DNA of 64,000 nucleotides from Pseudohoeflea suaedae. Lineage in GTDB: Bacteria > Pseudomonadota > Alphaproteobacteria > Rhizobiales > Rhizobiaceae. This document shows positions 19,065-27,769 of this stretch, in pieces. The notes below the pieces were generated by a model, which searched no databases, had not been told where the DNA came from, and was given only the letters and a program-made list of their open reading frames with translations. The position numbers and the translations under genes are program-made. The DNA is taken from assembly GCF_004354915.1 (NCBI RefSeq), contig NZ_SMSI01000001.1, positions 992,001-1,056,000 of the forward strand, in the 5' to 3' direction. Numbering within the stretch: the first letter of the stretch is position 1; each line of letters opens with the position of its first letter.

Positions 19065-20018
19065 TTACTCTTTGGGCGACCAGACGAGGCTGTTCAGGTC
19101 GTCCGTTTCATTGAGAATGCCTTCCTTCTCGGCCGCATCGACCCAGAACTGCATTTCTGACGGCGGGACTTCCGTTTCCCAGTCGCCGAGATTCATCGCC
19201 TCGATCGCCGTCGCCGGGATCTTGGTGTGTGCGCCGATCGTCTCGCGCGCCACGGCGGGGTCGGCCTTGAAGTCCTCGATGGCGCGATTGACCGCCTTGA
19301 CGAAGCCTTTGACGATGTCCGGATTTTCTTCGACGTAGGGCAACATGGCGACAATGCCGGAAAGCACGACCGGTGACTTCACGTCAGTGAAATAGTGGCC
19401 GAGCACATTGGCGCCCTGTTCCTTGCCGAAGGTCACGAAGGGCTCGACCGCGCCGACCGCGGCCACGGTATCGTTGCGCAGAGCGGGCAGCATGTCAGGG
19501 AAGGGGATCTCGCGGAAGGTCACCTTGTCGATGTCGACATCGTTCTTGCGCAGCCATTCACGCATCATCGTCCAGTCGGTGTTGTAGCTCAGATTGGTGG
19601 CGACCGCCTTGCCCTCGAGATCCTTGGGCGACTTGATGTCGGGGTTGGTGGTCAGCACTGCGTGAACGGGGTTGTCCGAACTCTGCGAGAAGTTGAACGA
19701 CACATAGGTCACCGGCAGGCCACCCTTGCGGGCGTTGAGTACCCCGAGCGCGTCCGAAATGCCGAACTGCAGGGCTCCCGACTGGAGCGCCGGGATGATC
19801 TGGCCGCCGCCGGCCATCGGCACGAGTTCGACTTCCAGGTTCTCGTCGGCAAAGTAGCCCGCGTCCTGGGCGCGCCAGAAATAGGAATAGACGCCGACCG
19901 GCAGATAACCGACCTTGAGCTTGGTGGTTTCGGCGAAAGCTGCATGCGGCACGCCGAGCGAGGCGAGGGCTGAGCCGGCTGCAAACAGTGCCGCAGCCGC
20001 CAGGTTCTTCAGGTTCAT
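19065..20018 (-). CDS. ABC transporter substrate-binding protein, SsuA/NMT1-THI5 type
   Basis: The 317-residue protein has a Sec signal with likely cleavage after 'AAFA' (residue 29). The mature domain has 'VGYLPVGVYSYFWRAQDAGYF', 'GGQIIPALQSGALQFG' and 'DLEGKAVAT', typical of the nitrate/sulfonate/taurine/pyrimidine-precursor family. Its ATPase and two permeases lie upstream in the same transcript. The ligand cannot be read from sequence. Because the next block degrades pipecolate-type lysine products, an amino-acid-derived ligand is possible. Transcription ends at the hairpin 19008-19043. Confidence 0.88.
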   Translation of the reverse strand: MNLKNLAAAALFAAGSALASLGVPHAAFAETTKLKVGYLPVGVYSYFWRAQDAGYFADENLEVELVPMAGGGQIIPALQSGALQFGISDALGVLNARKGGLPVTYVSFNFSQSSDNPVHAVLTTNPDIKSPKDLEGKAVATNLSYNTDWTMMREWLRKNDVDIDKVTFREIPFPDMLPALRNDTVAAVGAVEPFVTFGKEQGANVLGHYFTDVKSPVVLSGIVAMLPYVEENPDIVKGFVKAVNRAIEDFKADPAVARETIGAHTKIPATAIEAMNLGDWETEVPPSEMQFWVDAAEKEGILNETDDLNSLVWSPKE

Positions 20019-20067
20019 GTTCCCAACTCCTGTTGTTTCGATTTCACTTGTTCTTCTTGTTTTTGGC

Positions 20068-20829
20068 TCACTGCGCCTGTTGGCGCACGAGCGTGTAGAC
20101 CTTGTGCCGGAGGCTGAGGAACTCCGGTGTTTCCTTGGTGGTCAGCTGATCGCGCGGGCGCGGCAGGTCGATCGGTATTTCCTCGACCACCGTTGCCGGC
20201 CGGGTGGAGAGCACCACCACCTTGTCCGCCATGAAGACGGCTTCATCGATGTCGTGCGTCACGAGGAGCGCCGACAGCGACATGCGTTCGCAGATGTCCA
20301 TGACGAGATCCTGCAGGTCGATCCGCGTCTGCGCGTCGACCGAGGCGAAGGGCTCGTCGAGCAGCAGAAGGCGCGGCGCGGTGACGATGGATCGGGCGAG
20401 CGCGCATCGCTGCTGCATTCCGCCAGACAACTGCCAGGGATAGAGGTCGGCCGCATGGTCGAGCTTGACCGCCGTGAGTGCTTCGCTCACCCGGTCGTCG
20501 CGTTCACTCCGCGCGACGTCCCGCAGCCCTTGTTCGACATTGCGGCGCACCGAAAGCCACGGAAAGAGGCTGCGATTGTAATCCTGGAAGACGATGGAGA
20601 GCCACGGCGGCGGATCGTCGAAGGACTGGCCTTCGTGAAAGACGCTGCCGCTGTCCGGGCTCATCAGTGCAGAGATGCAGCGCAGCATGGTGGTCTTGCC
20701 GCAGCCGGAGGGACCCACGATGGCAAGAAACTCGTTCGATCCCTGCTTGAATGTCACGTCCCGGAGAATCTGGGCGTCCGCCGAGTAGGCTTTCGAGACG
20801 CCTTCCATGGAAAGTAGCGGCTGGCTCAT
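20068..20829 (-). CDS. ABC transporter ATP-binding protein (SsuB/TauB type)
   Basis: The 253-residue ATPase has Walker A GPSGCGKT at 39-46, the Q-loop in 'SIVFQDYNRSLFPW', signature 'LSGGMQQR' and Walker B 'LLLLDEPFASVD'. It lies between the binding protein gene (49 bp gap) and a permease gene (12 bp gap). It drives uptake through the two permeases of this locus. Confidence 0.92.
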   Translation of the reverse strand: MSQPLLSMEGVSKAYSADAQILRDVTFKQGSNEFLAIVGPSGCGKTTMLRCISALMSPDSGSVFHEGQSFDDPPPWLSIVFQDYNRSLFPWLSVRRNVEQGLRDVARSERDDRVSEALTAVKLDHAADLYPWQLSGGMQQRCALARSIVTAPRLLLLDEPFASVDAQTRIDLQDLVMDICERMSLSALLVTHDIDEAVFMADKVVVLSTRPATVVEEIPIDLPRPRDQLTTKETPEFLSLRHKVYTLVRQQAQ

Positions 20830-20841
20830 GTCGTCTCCGTA

Positions 20842-21627
20842 TCAGCTGCGTGCGTCCGACAGGCCGCGCCATCCGCGGTGCCAGGCGAGAACGCGTTTTT
20901 CGATTGAAAGCAGTCCCAGCGTCAGGATCAGGCCGATAGTCCCCAGCATCAGCACGCCGGCATAGACGTTGGCGGTCTGGAACAGGCGCTGATTGCGCAG
21001 AATGTAGAAGCCGAGCCCGTCATTGGCCGCGATAAGCTCCGAAATCACCATCATCACCAGCCCGATCGACAGCGCGATGCGAACGCCCGCGAAGATCGAG
21101 GGCAGGGCGCCGGGAAGCACAACCCTGAAAAGCTTTTCCGCGAGCGAGAATTTGAGAATCCGCGCCACATCGAGAAGCAGGGCATTGCCGCGCCTTGCTC
21201 CGTCGATGGCTGCGAGCAGCACCGGGAACACCGAGCCGAAAGCGATGACGAAGATGCGCATCGTATCGGTGGCGCCGAACAGCAGCAGAGCGGCGGGCAG
21301 GATGGCGACTGTCGGGACGAAACGAAGATATTCGAGCACCGGGCGGATCCACGGGTCGAGCCGGCGCAGGTAGCCGAGCGCGGTGCCCAGGACGGTTCCA
21401 AGCACCACGGCCAGCCCGAAGCCGATCGCCAGGCGCGAGAGGCTCGGGAACACGGTATCCATGAAATTGCCGGGCTTGAGAAGCGACAGATAGGCAAGGG
21501 CCACCGGCTTGAGCGGCGGCAGATAGGGAGCGGGATGTGTCACCGCCGACCATTGCCAAAGCGCGAGCAGGAAAAGCACGGTGGCGGTCTGCCAGAACAG
21601 GGCGCGCAGGCGGATATCCCTAGGCAT
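20842..21627 (-). CDS. ABC transporter permease (SsuC type, first of two)
   Basis: The 261-residue permease starts at the ATG at 21627, which has GGAG upstream; a longer frame to 21684 lies inside the previous gene. It has five or six membrane spans and the cytoplasmic loop region 'RILKFSLAEKLFRVVLPGALPSIFAG'. Its start overlaps the end of the second permease gene by 8 bp. Two different permeases in one SsuABC-type system imply a heterodimeric pore. Confidence 0.88.
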   Translation of the reverse strand: MPRDIRLRALFWQTATVLFLLALWQWSAVTHPAPYLPPLKPVALAYLSLLKPGNFMDTVFPSLSRLAIGFGLAVVLGTVLGTALGYLRRLDPWIRPVLEYLRFVPTVAILPAALLLFGATDTMRIFVIAFGSVFPVLLAAIDGARRGNALLLDVARILKFSLAEKLFRVVLPGALPSIFAGVRIALSIGLVMMVISELIAANDGLGFYILRNQRLFQTANVYAGVLMLGTIGLILTLGLLSIEKRVLAWHRGWRGLSDARS

Positions 21628-22417
21628 CACGGTTCTCCGGGCTCCAGGGCAGGGTGAACCTTTCGATCCCGACGAAGAGCGCATTGACCAGGTAACCGAA
21701 GATTCCGGTCACGAGGATGCCGCCCCACATTTCGGCCGTCAGCCCGTTCAGGCGCACGTTCTCGATATAGAACCCGATACCGGGACGGCCGGTCAGCATT
21801 TCGACCGTGATGGCCAGGACGAGGGCGATCGCGGCTGCGGTGCGGATGCCGGTGGCGATATAGGGAAGGCTTGCGGGAAGGAGGATGCGCATGACGCGTT
21901 CGGCACGGTTGAAGCCGAGCACGCGCCCGGTTTCGAGAAAGCGCGGATCGATGCTTTCCACACCCGCCTTGGTGCTGAACAGCACCGGCCAGACGGCGGC
22001 GAAACTGATCATGAACAGCTGCATGGAGGTTCCGATGCCAAGCACCAGGAGCGCGACCGGTATGAGAGCCACCGAAGGGATCGGCCGGAGGAACTCGAGG
22101 ATCGGACGCGTGGCGAGTTCAAGCCCCGGAAGCAGGGCAAGCGCGAGGCCGCCCGCAATTCCGATCACCGTGGCGAGCGCGAGGCCGGAAATCCACGATT
22201 GCAACGTCTCGAGCAACGCCGAGGAGATGTCTCCGTGCACGAGGCCGGAATAGGCCGCTTCCATCACCTCGATGACGGCGGGCAGATCGCGCTTGTCGAT
22301 GAAGCCCGTTTGCCGCACGACTTCCCACGCGGCAAAGGCGGCGAGGACGCCCATGACGCCCTTCAGCGCCGTCGTCGCCCTGCTTGCAAATATCGTGGCC
22401 TTGCCCGTGCTGCTCAT
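21620..22417 (-). CDS. ABC transporter permease (SsuC type, second of two)
   Basis: The 265-residue permease has the same architecture as its neighbour, with the loop 'GRVLGFNRAERVMRILLPASLPYIATG' near residue 150. It is the first gene of the minus-strand importer operon. The 379 bp between it and the divergent GntR gene carry the promoter region and a perfect palindrome at 22628-22642. Confidence 0.88.
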   Translation of the reverse strand: MSSTGKATIFASRATTALKGVMGVLAAFAAWEVVRQTGFIDKRDLPAVIEVMEAAYSGLVHGDISSALLETLQSWISGLALATVIGIAGGLALALLPGLELATRPILEFLRPIPSVALIPVALLVLGIGTSMQLFMISFAAVWPVLFSTKAGVESIDPRFLETGRVLGFNRAERVMRILLPASLPYIATGIRTAAAIALVLAITVEMLTGRPGIGFYIENVRLNGLTAEMWGGILVTGIFGYLVNALFVGIERFTLPWSPENRDA

Positions 22418-22627
22418 TGCACGTTCGCTTCAATACGTGAGCCGTCCGTCCTGCAATGATGCCATTGCCTGACCGGGCCTCGAAAAACAACGAAACCGGG
22501 GTTCACCAAAATCTCCCTTTGGTGGCGGCAATCATGTGCCCCGGTTGGCCCGAAGTCCTTTGCATGGCCGGCGGACTTGCCGTATCTCCGCCATCCATCG
22601 AGGAGCAGACCATAGGTATTATTGTCT

Positions 22628-22642
22628 GTCAATCTGATTGAC
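22628..22642. promoter_or_regulatory. Perfect 15-bp palindrome, candidate GntR operator
   Basis: GTCAAT-CTG-ATTGAC is a perfect inverted repeat in the divergent promoter region between the importer operon and the GntR-family gene. GntR/FadR regulators bind short palindromes of this size, often near their own gene. A related 'TCTGATTGA' core recurs at 30644-30652 before the HglS gene. Regulatory function is inferred. Confidence 0.5.
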
Positions 22643-22796
22643 TGTTATGATTCTGGCAGTTCATCCGGTTTTCTGCACGGCAGGGCATCATTGCCATCGA
22701 TAGTGGTGAATAGATCGGGTTTCACGCAATCGCCCTATGGACATCGGACGAGATCAACTGAAAGTAGAAGGCTTCTTGGAATTATTGCGGTGGGGA

Positions 22797-23456
22797 ATGG
22801 ATCTGGATCTGCGAATAACGCGCAAAACGGTGCAGCAGGAGGTCGTCGACAAGCTCAGGCAGGCGATCCTCTCGGGCACCTTCGCGCCCGGTCATCGTCT
22901 TGTCGAAGCCGATCTGTGCGAGGCGCTCGGCGTCAGCCGCTCGTCGCTTCGTGAAGCCCTGCGCGGCCTTCAGGCGGAGCACCTCATAGAGATCATCCCG
23001 AACCGCGGTCCTCATATCCCGGTACTCACCTGGGAGGACGCCGAAGAGATCTATGAGGTGCGCGAGCTTCTGGAAGGCGAGGCGGCGCTGCGCTGCGCCG
23101 CCCGGATGAGCGATGACGACATCGCGGAACTCGCAGAGCGTCTCGAGACCTTTCATCGTGCCGCCCGCGACGAGAACGCCGATGATCTCGCGGATGCCGC
23201 TGCCGCATTCTATGAGCTTATCCTGAGCCGTTGCGGCAACAAGATCATCCAGCAGATGCTGGCCGGCCTGCTGGCCCGCATCAGCTATCTGCGCAAGCGG
23301 TCCATGTCGCTGCCCGGTCGCGCCCTCAAGAGCCATGAGGAAATGCGCGCCATCCATCAGGCCATTGCCGACCGCAATACGCGCGATGCCCGCAAGGCGG
23401 CGATGAAGCATGTCTCCAACGCTCGTGCCTCGGCCAAGCAGACCTTTCCCGTCTGA
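22797..23456 (+). CDS. GntR-family transcriptional regulator (FadR/FCD subfamily)
   Basis: The preferred start is ATG 22797, with 'GGTGGGGA' just upstream, giving 219 residues; an in-frame ATG at 22737 would add 20. An N-terminal winged helix carries 'APGHRLVEADLCEALGVSRSSLREALRGL' and the C-terminal FCD ligand-binding domain follows, with metal-type residues in 'HRAARDENADDLADA' and a helix bundle. It is divergent from the SsuA-type importer and faces the end of the pipecolate/lysine operon. It likely represses one or both in the absence of a carboxylate ligand; that assignment is by context. Confidence 0.88.
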   Translation: MDLDLRITRKTVQQEVVDKLRQAILSGTFAPGHRLVEADLCEALGVSRSSLREALRGLQAEHLIEIIPNRGPHIPVLTWEDAEEIYEVRELLEGEAALRCAARMSDDDIAELAERLETFHRAARDENADDLADAAAAFYELILSRCGNKIIQQMLAGLLARISYLRKRSMSLPGRALKSHEEMRAIHQAIADRNTRDARKAAMKHVSNARASAKQTFPV

Positions 23457-23643
23457 AGACCGTCCGACCGATCCGTTGCTGCCTTGCGCATGTTTTGAGG
23501 CATGCCGTCACGCACTGGTCGGTTATGGCGGGGGTGGAGGCAGCGTCGGCCGGTCCCTCCGCTTCGGGGGAGCAACGCCTCCGACGAAAAGTGGTGCCGT
23601 TGCTGCATGATCCACATGATGGTTCGGTCTCCTCGATGCCCCG

Positions 23644-24921
23644 TCAGAACCGCCTGGCCAGGCTGTGGACAAACGTGGCGCCCGCTTCGTAATAGGCCGC
23701 TTTGGCGGCGGTGAAGCGCTCCTGGTGGCCGGATACGGGCGACAAGGGCAAAAGCTCGGGTGCAGTGTCGAGCAGTGCCGCAGCCGCCGTCCGCCCGAAG
23801 ACGGTGCCGGGGGCGATGCCGCGTCCCGAATAGCCGAAGATCGCATAGGCATTCGGCCCGAAGGCGACGATCTTCGGAATGTGATCCCCTGTCATGGCGA
23901 TGCGGCCGCTCCAGCCGTGCTCGAAGGGGATGTCGCCCAGTTCAGGATAGAGGCCGCGAAGCTTGCGCCTGGCCCATGCTTGGTGAAAGCCCTTGCCGGC
24001 GTGTTCCATGCTGCCGACGCCTCCGACGATCATCCGGCCCGCAGCGTCGAGCCGGATCGATGACATCACCATGGCCGTGTCCCAGCATCCCTCGCCACCG
24101 GCGAGGATCTTCTCGCGTGCCTTTTCGGGCAGGGGCGCGGTGGCGAACTGACAATAGTTGAAGGGAATGAAGGCGGGCGTGTACGGGGCGTTTATGTCGC
24201 GGTGATAGGCGTTTGTCGCCATCAGCAGATTGCGGGCGCGAACGCTTTTCCCGAGTGCCTCGACGACCCACATGTCGCTCTCGCGCCGGATCGCTGCGAC
24301 CGGCGAATGTTCATGGAGGGCAGCGCCTTTCGCCGAGGCGGCGCGGGCAAGGCCGCGGCAATAGGAAAGCGGCTGGATGGTGCCCGCCCTCGGGTCGAAC
24401 AAGGCGCCCTCGAAGGCATTCGAGCCGGTCCGCCTCGCCGTTTCGCTCCGGTCGAGCAGGCTCAGCGGCGCGCCGTGCCTGTTACCCTGCCGGAACCGCT
24501 CCTCGAGATCCTTCAGGCCGGCTGGCGAATGGGCGAGGTGAAGCGTGCCCTTGCGCGTCGGTTCGCATGCGATGTTCTCGCGTTCTATCAGCGCGAAGAC
24601 TTCGCCGGGCCCGGCGCCCAGCATGTCGATGAGCTTGCGTGCCGCGGTCTCTCCCAGTTCCCCGACGATTGTATCCGGCGGAAGCCAGAGGCCTGCATTG
24701 ACGAGGCCGACATTCCGGCCCGATCCGCCATGGCCGAATGTACCGGCTTCCAGGACACAGACCGAAGCGCCCCGGCGCGCGGCTTCGAGCGCGGCCGACA
24801 GGCCCGTGAAGCCGCCGCCGATGACCGCGAGATCGACGGTCTTGTCGTCATCGATCGGCGGAGCCTCGACATTCTCGATTGAACTTGCGCGCCAGAGGAT
24901 GGAAAACGCGATGGAGGACAT
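23644..24921 (-). CDS. FAD-dependent amine oxidoreductase (DAO family), candidate L-pipecolate oxidase
   Basis: The 425-residue protein has the FAD-binding GGGFTG at residues 35-40 and a C-terminal 'GYSGRGIAPGTVFG' loop typical of DAO-family oxidases. The start at 24921 has GAAGG upstream; one at 24999 would overlap the next gene. P. putida AmaA, the L-pipecolate oxidase, is a protein of this family and size that works next to the AmaB aldehyde dehydrogenase. Here an AmaB-like gene lies two genes upstream in the same operon. The inferred reaction is pipecolate to piperideine-6-carboxylate. Gamma-glutamylputrescine oxidase is the main alternative. Confidence 0.75.
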   Translation of the reverse strand: MSSIAFSILWRASSIENVEAPPIDDDKTVDLAVIGGGFTGLSAALEAARRGASVCVLEAGTFGHGGSGRNVGLVNAGLWLPPDTIVGELGETAARKLIDMLGAGPGEVFALIERENIACEPTRKGTLHLAHSPAGLKDLEERFRQGNRHGAPLSLLDRSETARRTGSNAFEGALFDPRAGTIQPLSYCRGLARAASAKGAALHEHSPVAAIRRESDMWVVEALGKSVRARNLLMATNAYHRDINAPYTPAFIPFNYCQFATAPLPEKAREKILAGGEGCWDTAMVMSSIRLDAAGRMIVGGVGSMEHAGKGFHQAWARRKLRGLYPELGDIPFEHGWSGRIAMTGDHIPKIVAFGPNAYAIFGYSGRGIAPGTVFGRTAAAALLDTAPELLPLSPVSGHQERFTAAKAAYYEAGATFVHSLARRF

Positions 24922-24977
24922 CGGGATTTGGCCTTTCTTCCGACACGCGGCTGCGGACCGGTCACGAGATGGGACGT

Positions 24978-26213
24978 CTATCGTCTCAAACGGCCACACG
25001 CTTCGGCGATGCGGTCGAGCGCCTCTTCCAGTTCGCTCTTCGCGGTCGCGTAGGAAATCCGGAAATAGGGTGAGAGCCCGAAAGCCGAGCCCGGGACCAC
25101 GGCCACGTGAGCGCTGTCGAGCAGATAGTCCGTAAAATCCCTGTCGCTGGCAATGGATGCGCCGTCGGGCTTGATGCGCCCGATCATGCCGGCGCAGCCG
25201 GCGAAGGCGTAGAAGGCACCTTCAGGCACGCGGCAGTTCAGTCCGGCGATTTCATTGAGTGCCTTGACGACGAGATCCCGGCGTTCGCGAAAACTCTCGC
25301 GCCTTTCGGCGAGGATACCCTGCGGTCCGGTCAGTGCCGCGAGCGCGGCTGCCTGGCTGACGGAGGAGGGGCACGATGTCGACTGGCTCTGGACCACCGC
25401 CATGGCCTTGATCAGGTCCCTGGGGCCACCGGCATATCCGATCCGCCAGCCTGTCATGGCATAGGCTTTCGAGACGCCGTTGATCGTCAGGATCCGCGAT
25501 TTGAGACGCGGTTCGAGTGCCGCCGGCGTGACGAAGTCGAAGCCGTCATAGACGATATGCTCGTACATATCGTCGACCATCAGCCAGACCTGCGGATGGC
25601 GAAGAAGCGTATCGAGAAGCGGACGGTAGTCTTCAGCCGAATAGGCGGCACCTGACGGGTTGGATGGCGAGTTGAGCAGCACCCAGCGTGTCCTCGGGGT
25701 GATCGCGCGCTCGAGCTGGTCCGCCTTGAGGCGGAACCCCGCAGCACCGTCGCACGGAACCAGTACCGGGACGCCGCCGCAGATCTCGACGATATCCGAA
25801 TAGGAGGTCCAGAAGGGTGTCGGGATGATCACCTCGTCGCCCGGGTCGAGGCTCGCCATGAAGGCGTTGAATAGGATCTGTTTCGCACCTGTGGCGACAG
25901 TCACTTCGTCCGTCGTGTAGTCCACGCCGTTTTCGCGGCGAAACTTCTCGACGATTGCCCGTTTCAGCGCGGGCGTGCCGTCGAGCGCGGTATACTTGGT
26001 CTCCCCGCGATCGATGGCGGCCTTCGCCGCGTCCTTGATCGTGGTGGGCGTATCGAAATCCGGTTCGCCCGCTCCCAGGACGATGACCGGTTTGCCCTCG
26101 GCCTTGAGCGAGGCGGCCTTGCGGCCGATCTCGAGGATTTGCGAAACGCCGATGGAGGCGATGCGGGAAGCGGGTCGGAAACCCGCTTCCTCCATGCTGG
26201 ACGCGATGGTCAT
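24978..26213 (-). CDS. Class I/II aminotransferase, candidate 2-aminoadipate aminotransferase
   Basis: The 411-residue fold-type I PLP enzyme has its catalytic Lys at residue 249 in 'INGVSKAYAMTGWRIG', with 'NSPSNPSG' near 181-188. It resembles the aspartate/aromatic aminotransferase group of rhizobia. Lying in one operon between the ALDH7-like and oxidase genes, it probably converts 2-aminoadipate to 2-oxoadipate. This is the step needed between the ALDH product and the HglS substrate. Ordinary aspartate aminotransferase is the alternative. The start is 4 bp from the preceding stop. Confidence 0.78.
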   Translation of the reverse strand: MTIASSMEEAGFRPASRIASIGVSQILEIGRKAASLKAEGKPVIVLGAGEPDFDTPTTIKDAAKAAIDRGETKYTALDGTPALKRAIVEKFRRENGVDYTTDEVTVATGAKQILFNAFMASLDPGDEVIIPTPFWTSYSDIVEICGGVPVLVPCDGAAGFRLKADQLERAITPRTRWVLLNSPSNPSGAAYSAEDYRPLLDTLLRHPQVWLMVDDMYEHIVYDGFDFVTPAALEPRLKSRILTINGVSKAYAMTGWRIGYAGGPRDLIKAMAVVQSQSTSCPSSVSQAAALAALTGPQGILAERRESFRERRDLVVKALNEIAGLNCRVPEGAFYAFAGCAGMIGRIKPDGASIASDRDFTDYLLDSAHVAVVPGSAFGLSPYFRISYATAKSELEEALDRIAEACGRLRR

Positions 26214-26217
26214 GGCT

Positions 26218-27744
26218 TTACTCGATGTCGAAGGAAACGCCCTGGGCGAGCGGCAGCTGCTTGGAGTAGTTCACCGTATTGGTTGCCCGGCGCATATAGG
26301 CCTTCCAGGCGTCCGAGCCCGATTCACGGCCGCCGCCGGTTTCCTTCTCGCCGCCGAAGGCACCACCGATTTCCGCGCCCGACGTGCCGATATTGACGTT
26401 GGCAATGCCGCAGTCGGACCCCTCGTCGGAGAGGAACTGTTCGGCTTCCTGCATGTCGAGCGTGAAGATCGACGATGAAAGGCCTGCGCCCACGGCATTG
26501 TGGGCCTGGATCGCGGCGTCGAAGTCGGAATATTTCATCACATAGAGGATAGGTGCGAAGGTTTCCTCGAGCACGGGACCCGTCTGATCCGGCATCTCGA
26601 CGATGGCCGGGCGCACGTAATAGGCGGTGTCCTTTCCGGCCTCGGCGATCCTTTCGCCGCCGGTCACGCTGCCGCCGGCAGCCTTTGCCGCCTCGAGCGC
26701 CTTCTGCATGTTGTCGAAGGCGAGCTTGTCGATCAGCGGACCGACGAGCGCCGAGGTTTCGAGCGGATTGCCGATCGATACGCTCTCATAGGCCGCTTTC
26801 AGGCGGGGAACCAGCTTGTCGTAGAGGCTCTCATGGACGAAGAGGCGACGCATGGAGGTGCAGCGCTGGCCGGCAGTTCCCATCGCTCCGAAGGCGACTG
26901 CGCGCAGCGTCATGTCCACATCGGCGGAGGGGCAGACGATGCCGCCATTGTTGCCGCCGAGCTCGAGGATGGCGCGGGCAAAGCGCTTGGCGAGGCGCGG
27001 ACCGACCTCGCGTCCCATCCGGGTGGAGCCGGTGGCCGAGACGAGCGCGACCTTGGGATTGTCGACAATGGCCTCGCCGGCGTCACGATCGCCGATCAGA
27101 ACCTGCATGAGGTTGTCGGGTGCGTCACCGAAGCGCTTGAGAGCCCGTTCGAGGATGGCCTGGCAGGCAAGGGCGGTAAGCGAGCTCTTTTCCGACGGCT
27201 TCCAGACGACCGAGTTGCCGCAGACCAGGGCGAGCGCGGTGTTCCACGACCAGACCGCGACGGGGAAGTTGAAGGCGGTAATCACACCGACGACGCCGAG
27301 CGGGTGCCATGTTTCCATCATCCGGTGGCCGGGGCGCTCGGTGGCGATGGTCAGGCCGTAGAGCTGCCGCGACAGGCCGACCGCGAAATCGCAGATATCG
27401 ATCATTTCCTGCACCTCGCCGGCGCCTTCCGACGGGATCTTGCCGGCTTCGATCGATACCAGCCGGCCGAGATCGTCCTTGGCCGCGCGAAGTTCCTCGC
27501 CCAGCAGCCGGACGAGTTCACCGCGGCGCGGGGCAGGGACCTTGCGCCAGGCCTTGAAAGCGGTCTCGGCGGAATCGATAGCCGCCCCGCAATTGCCTGA
27601 CGACATGGCCGGCAACCGGGCAATCTCCTCGCCGGTCACCGGGGAAAAGGACGCCATGTCGCCGCCGGTCCAGGCGGAGCGTGGCACCCCGAGCTTGTCG
27701 AGGATCGCGCCCGTTTCCTTCTTCACGTCCACTATGCTGGTCAT
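26218..27744 (-). CDS. ALDH7-like aldehyde dehydrogenase, candidate L-piperideine-6-carboxylate/2-aminoadipate semialdehyde dehydrogenase (AmaB type)
   Basis: The 508-residue enzyme has the ALDH fold with catalytic Glu261 in 'LELGGNN' and Cys295 in 'GTAGQRCTS'. 'ELGGNNGGIV' and 'GQRCTSMRRL' are typical of the antiquitin (ALDH7) group, which oxidises 2-aminoadipate 6-semialdehyde, the open form of piperideine-6-carboxylate. This fits its place between the pipecolate oxidase-like and HglS genes. It starts 25 bp after the D-2-hydroxyglutarate dehydrogenase-like gene. Confidence 0.88.
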   Translation of the reverse strand: MTSIVDVKKETGAILDKLGVPRSAWTGGDMASFSPVTGEEIARLPAMSSGNCGAAIDSAETAFKAWRKVPAPRRGELVRLLGEELRAAKDDLGRLVSIEAGKIPSEGAGEVQEMIDICDFAVGLSRQLYGLTIATERPGHRMMETWHPLGVVGVITAFNFPVAVWSWNTALALVCGNSVVWKPSEKSSLTALACQAILERALKRFGDAPDNLMQVLIGDRDAGEAIVDNPKVALVSATGSTRMGREVGPRLAKRFARAILELGGNNGGIVCPSADVDMTLRAVAFGAMGTAGQRCTSMRRLFVHESLYDKLVPRLKAAYESVSIGNPLETSALVGPLIDKLAFDNMQKALEAAKAAGGSVTGGERIAEAGKDTAYYVRPAIVEMPDQTGPVLEETFAPILYVMKYSDFDAAIQAHNAVGAGLSSSIFTLDMQEAEQFLSDEGSDCGIANVNIGTSGAEIGGAFGGEKETGGGRESGSDAWKAYMRRATNTVNYSKQLPLAQGVSFDIE

Positions 27745-27769
27745 GCTGTCTCTCCGTCCTGTTCTGTCG

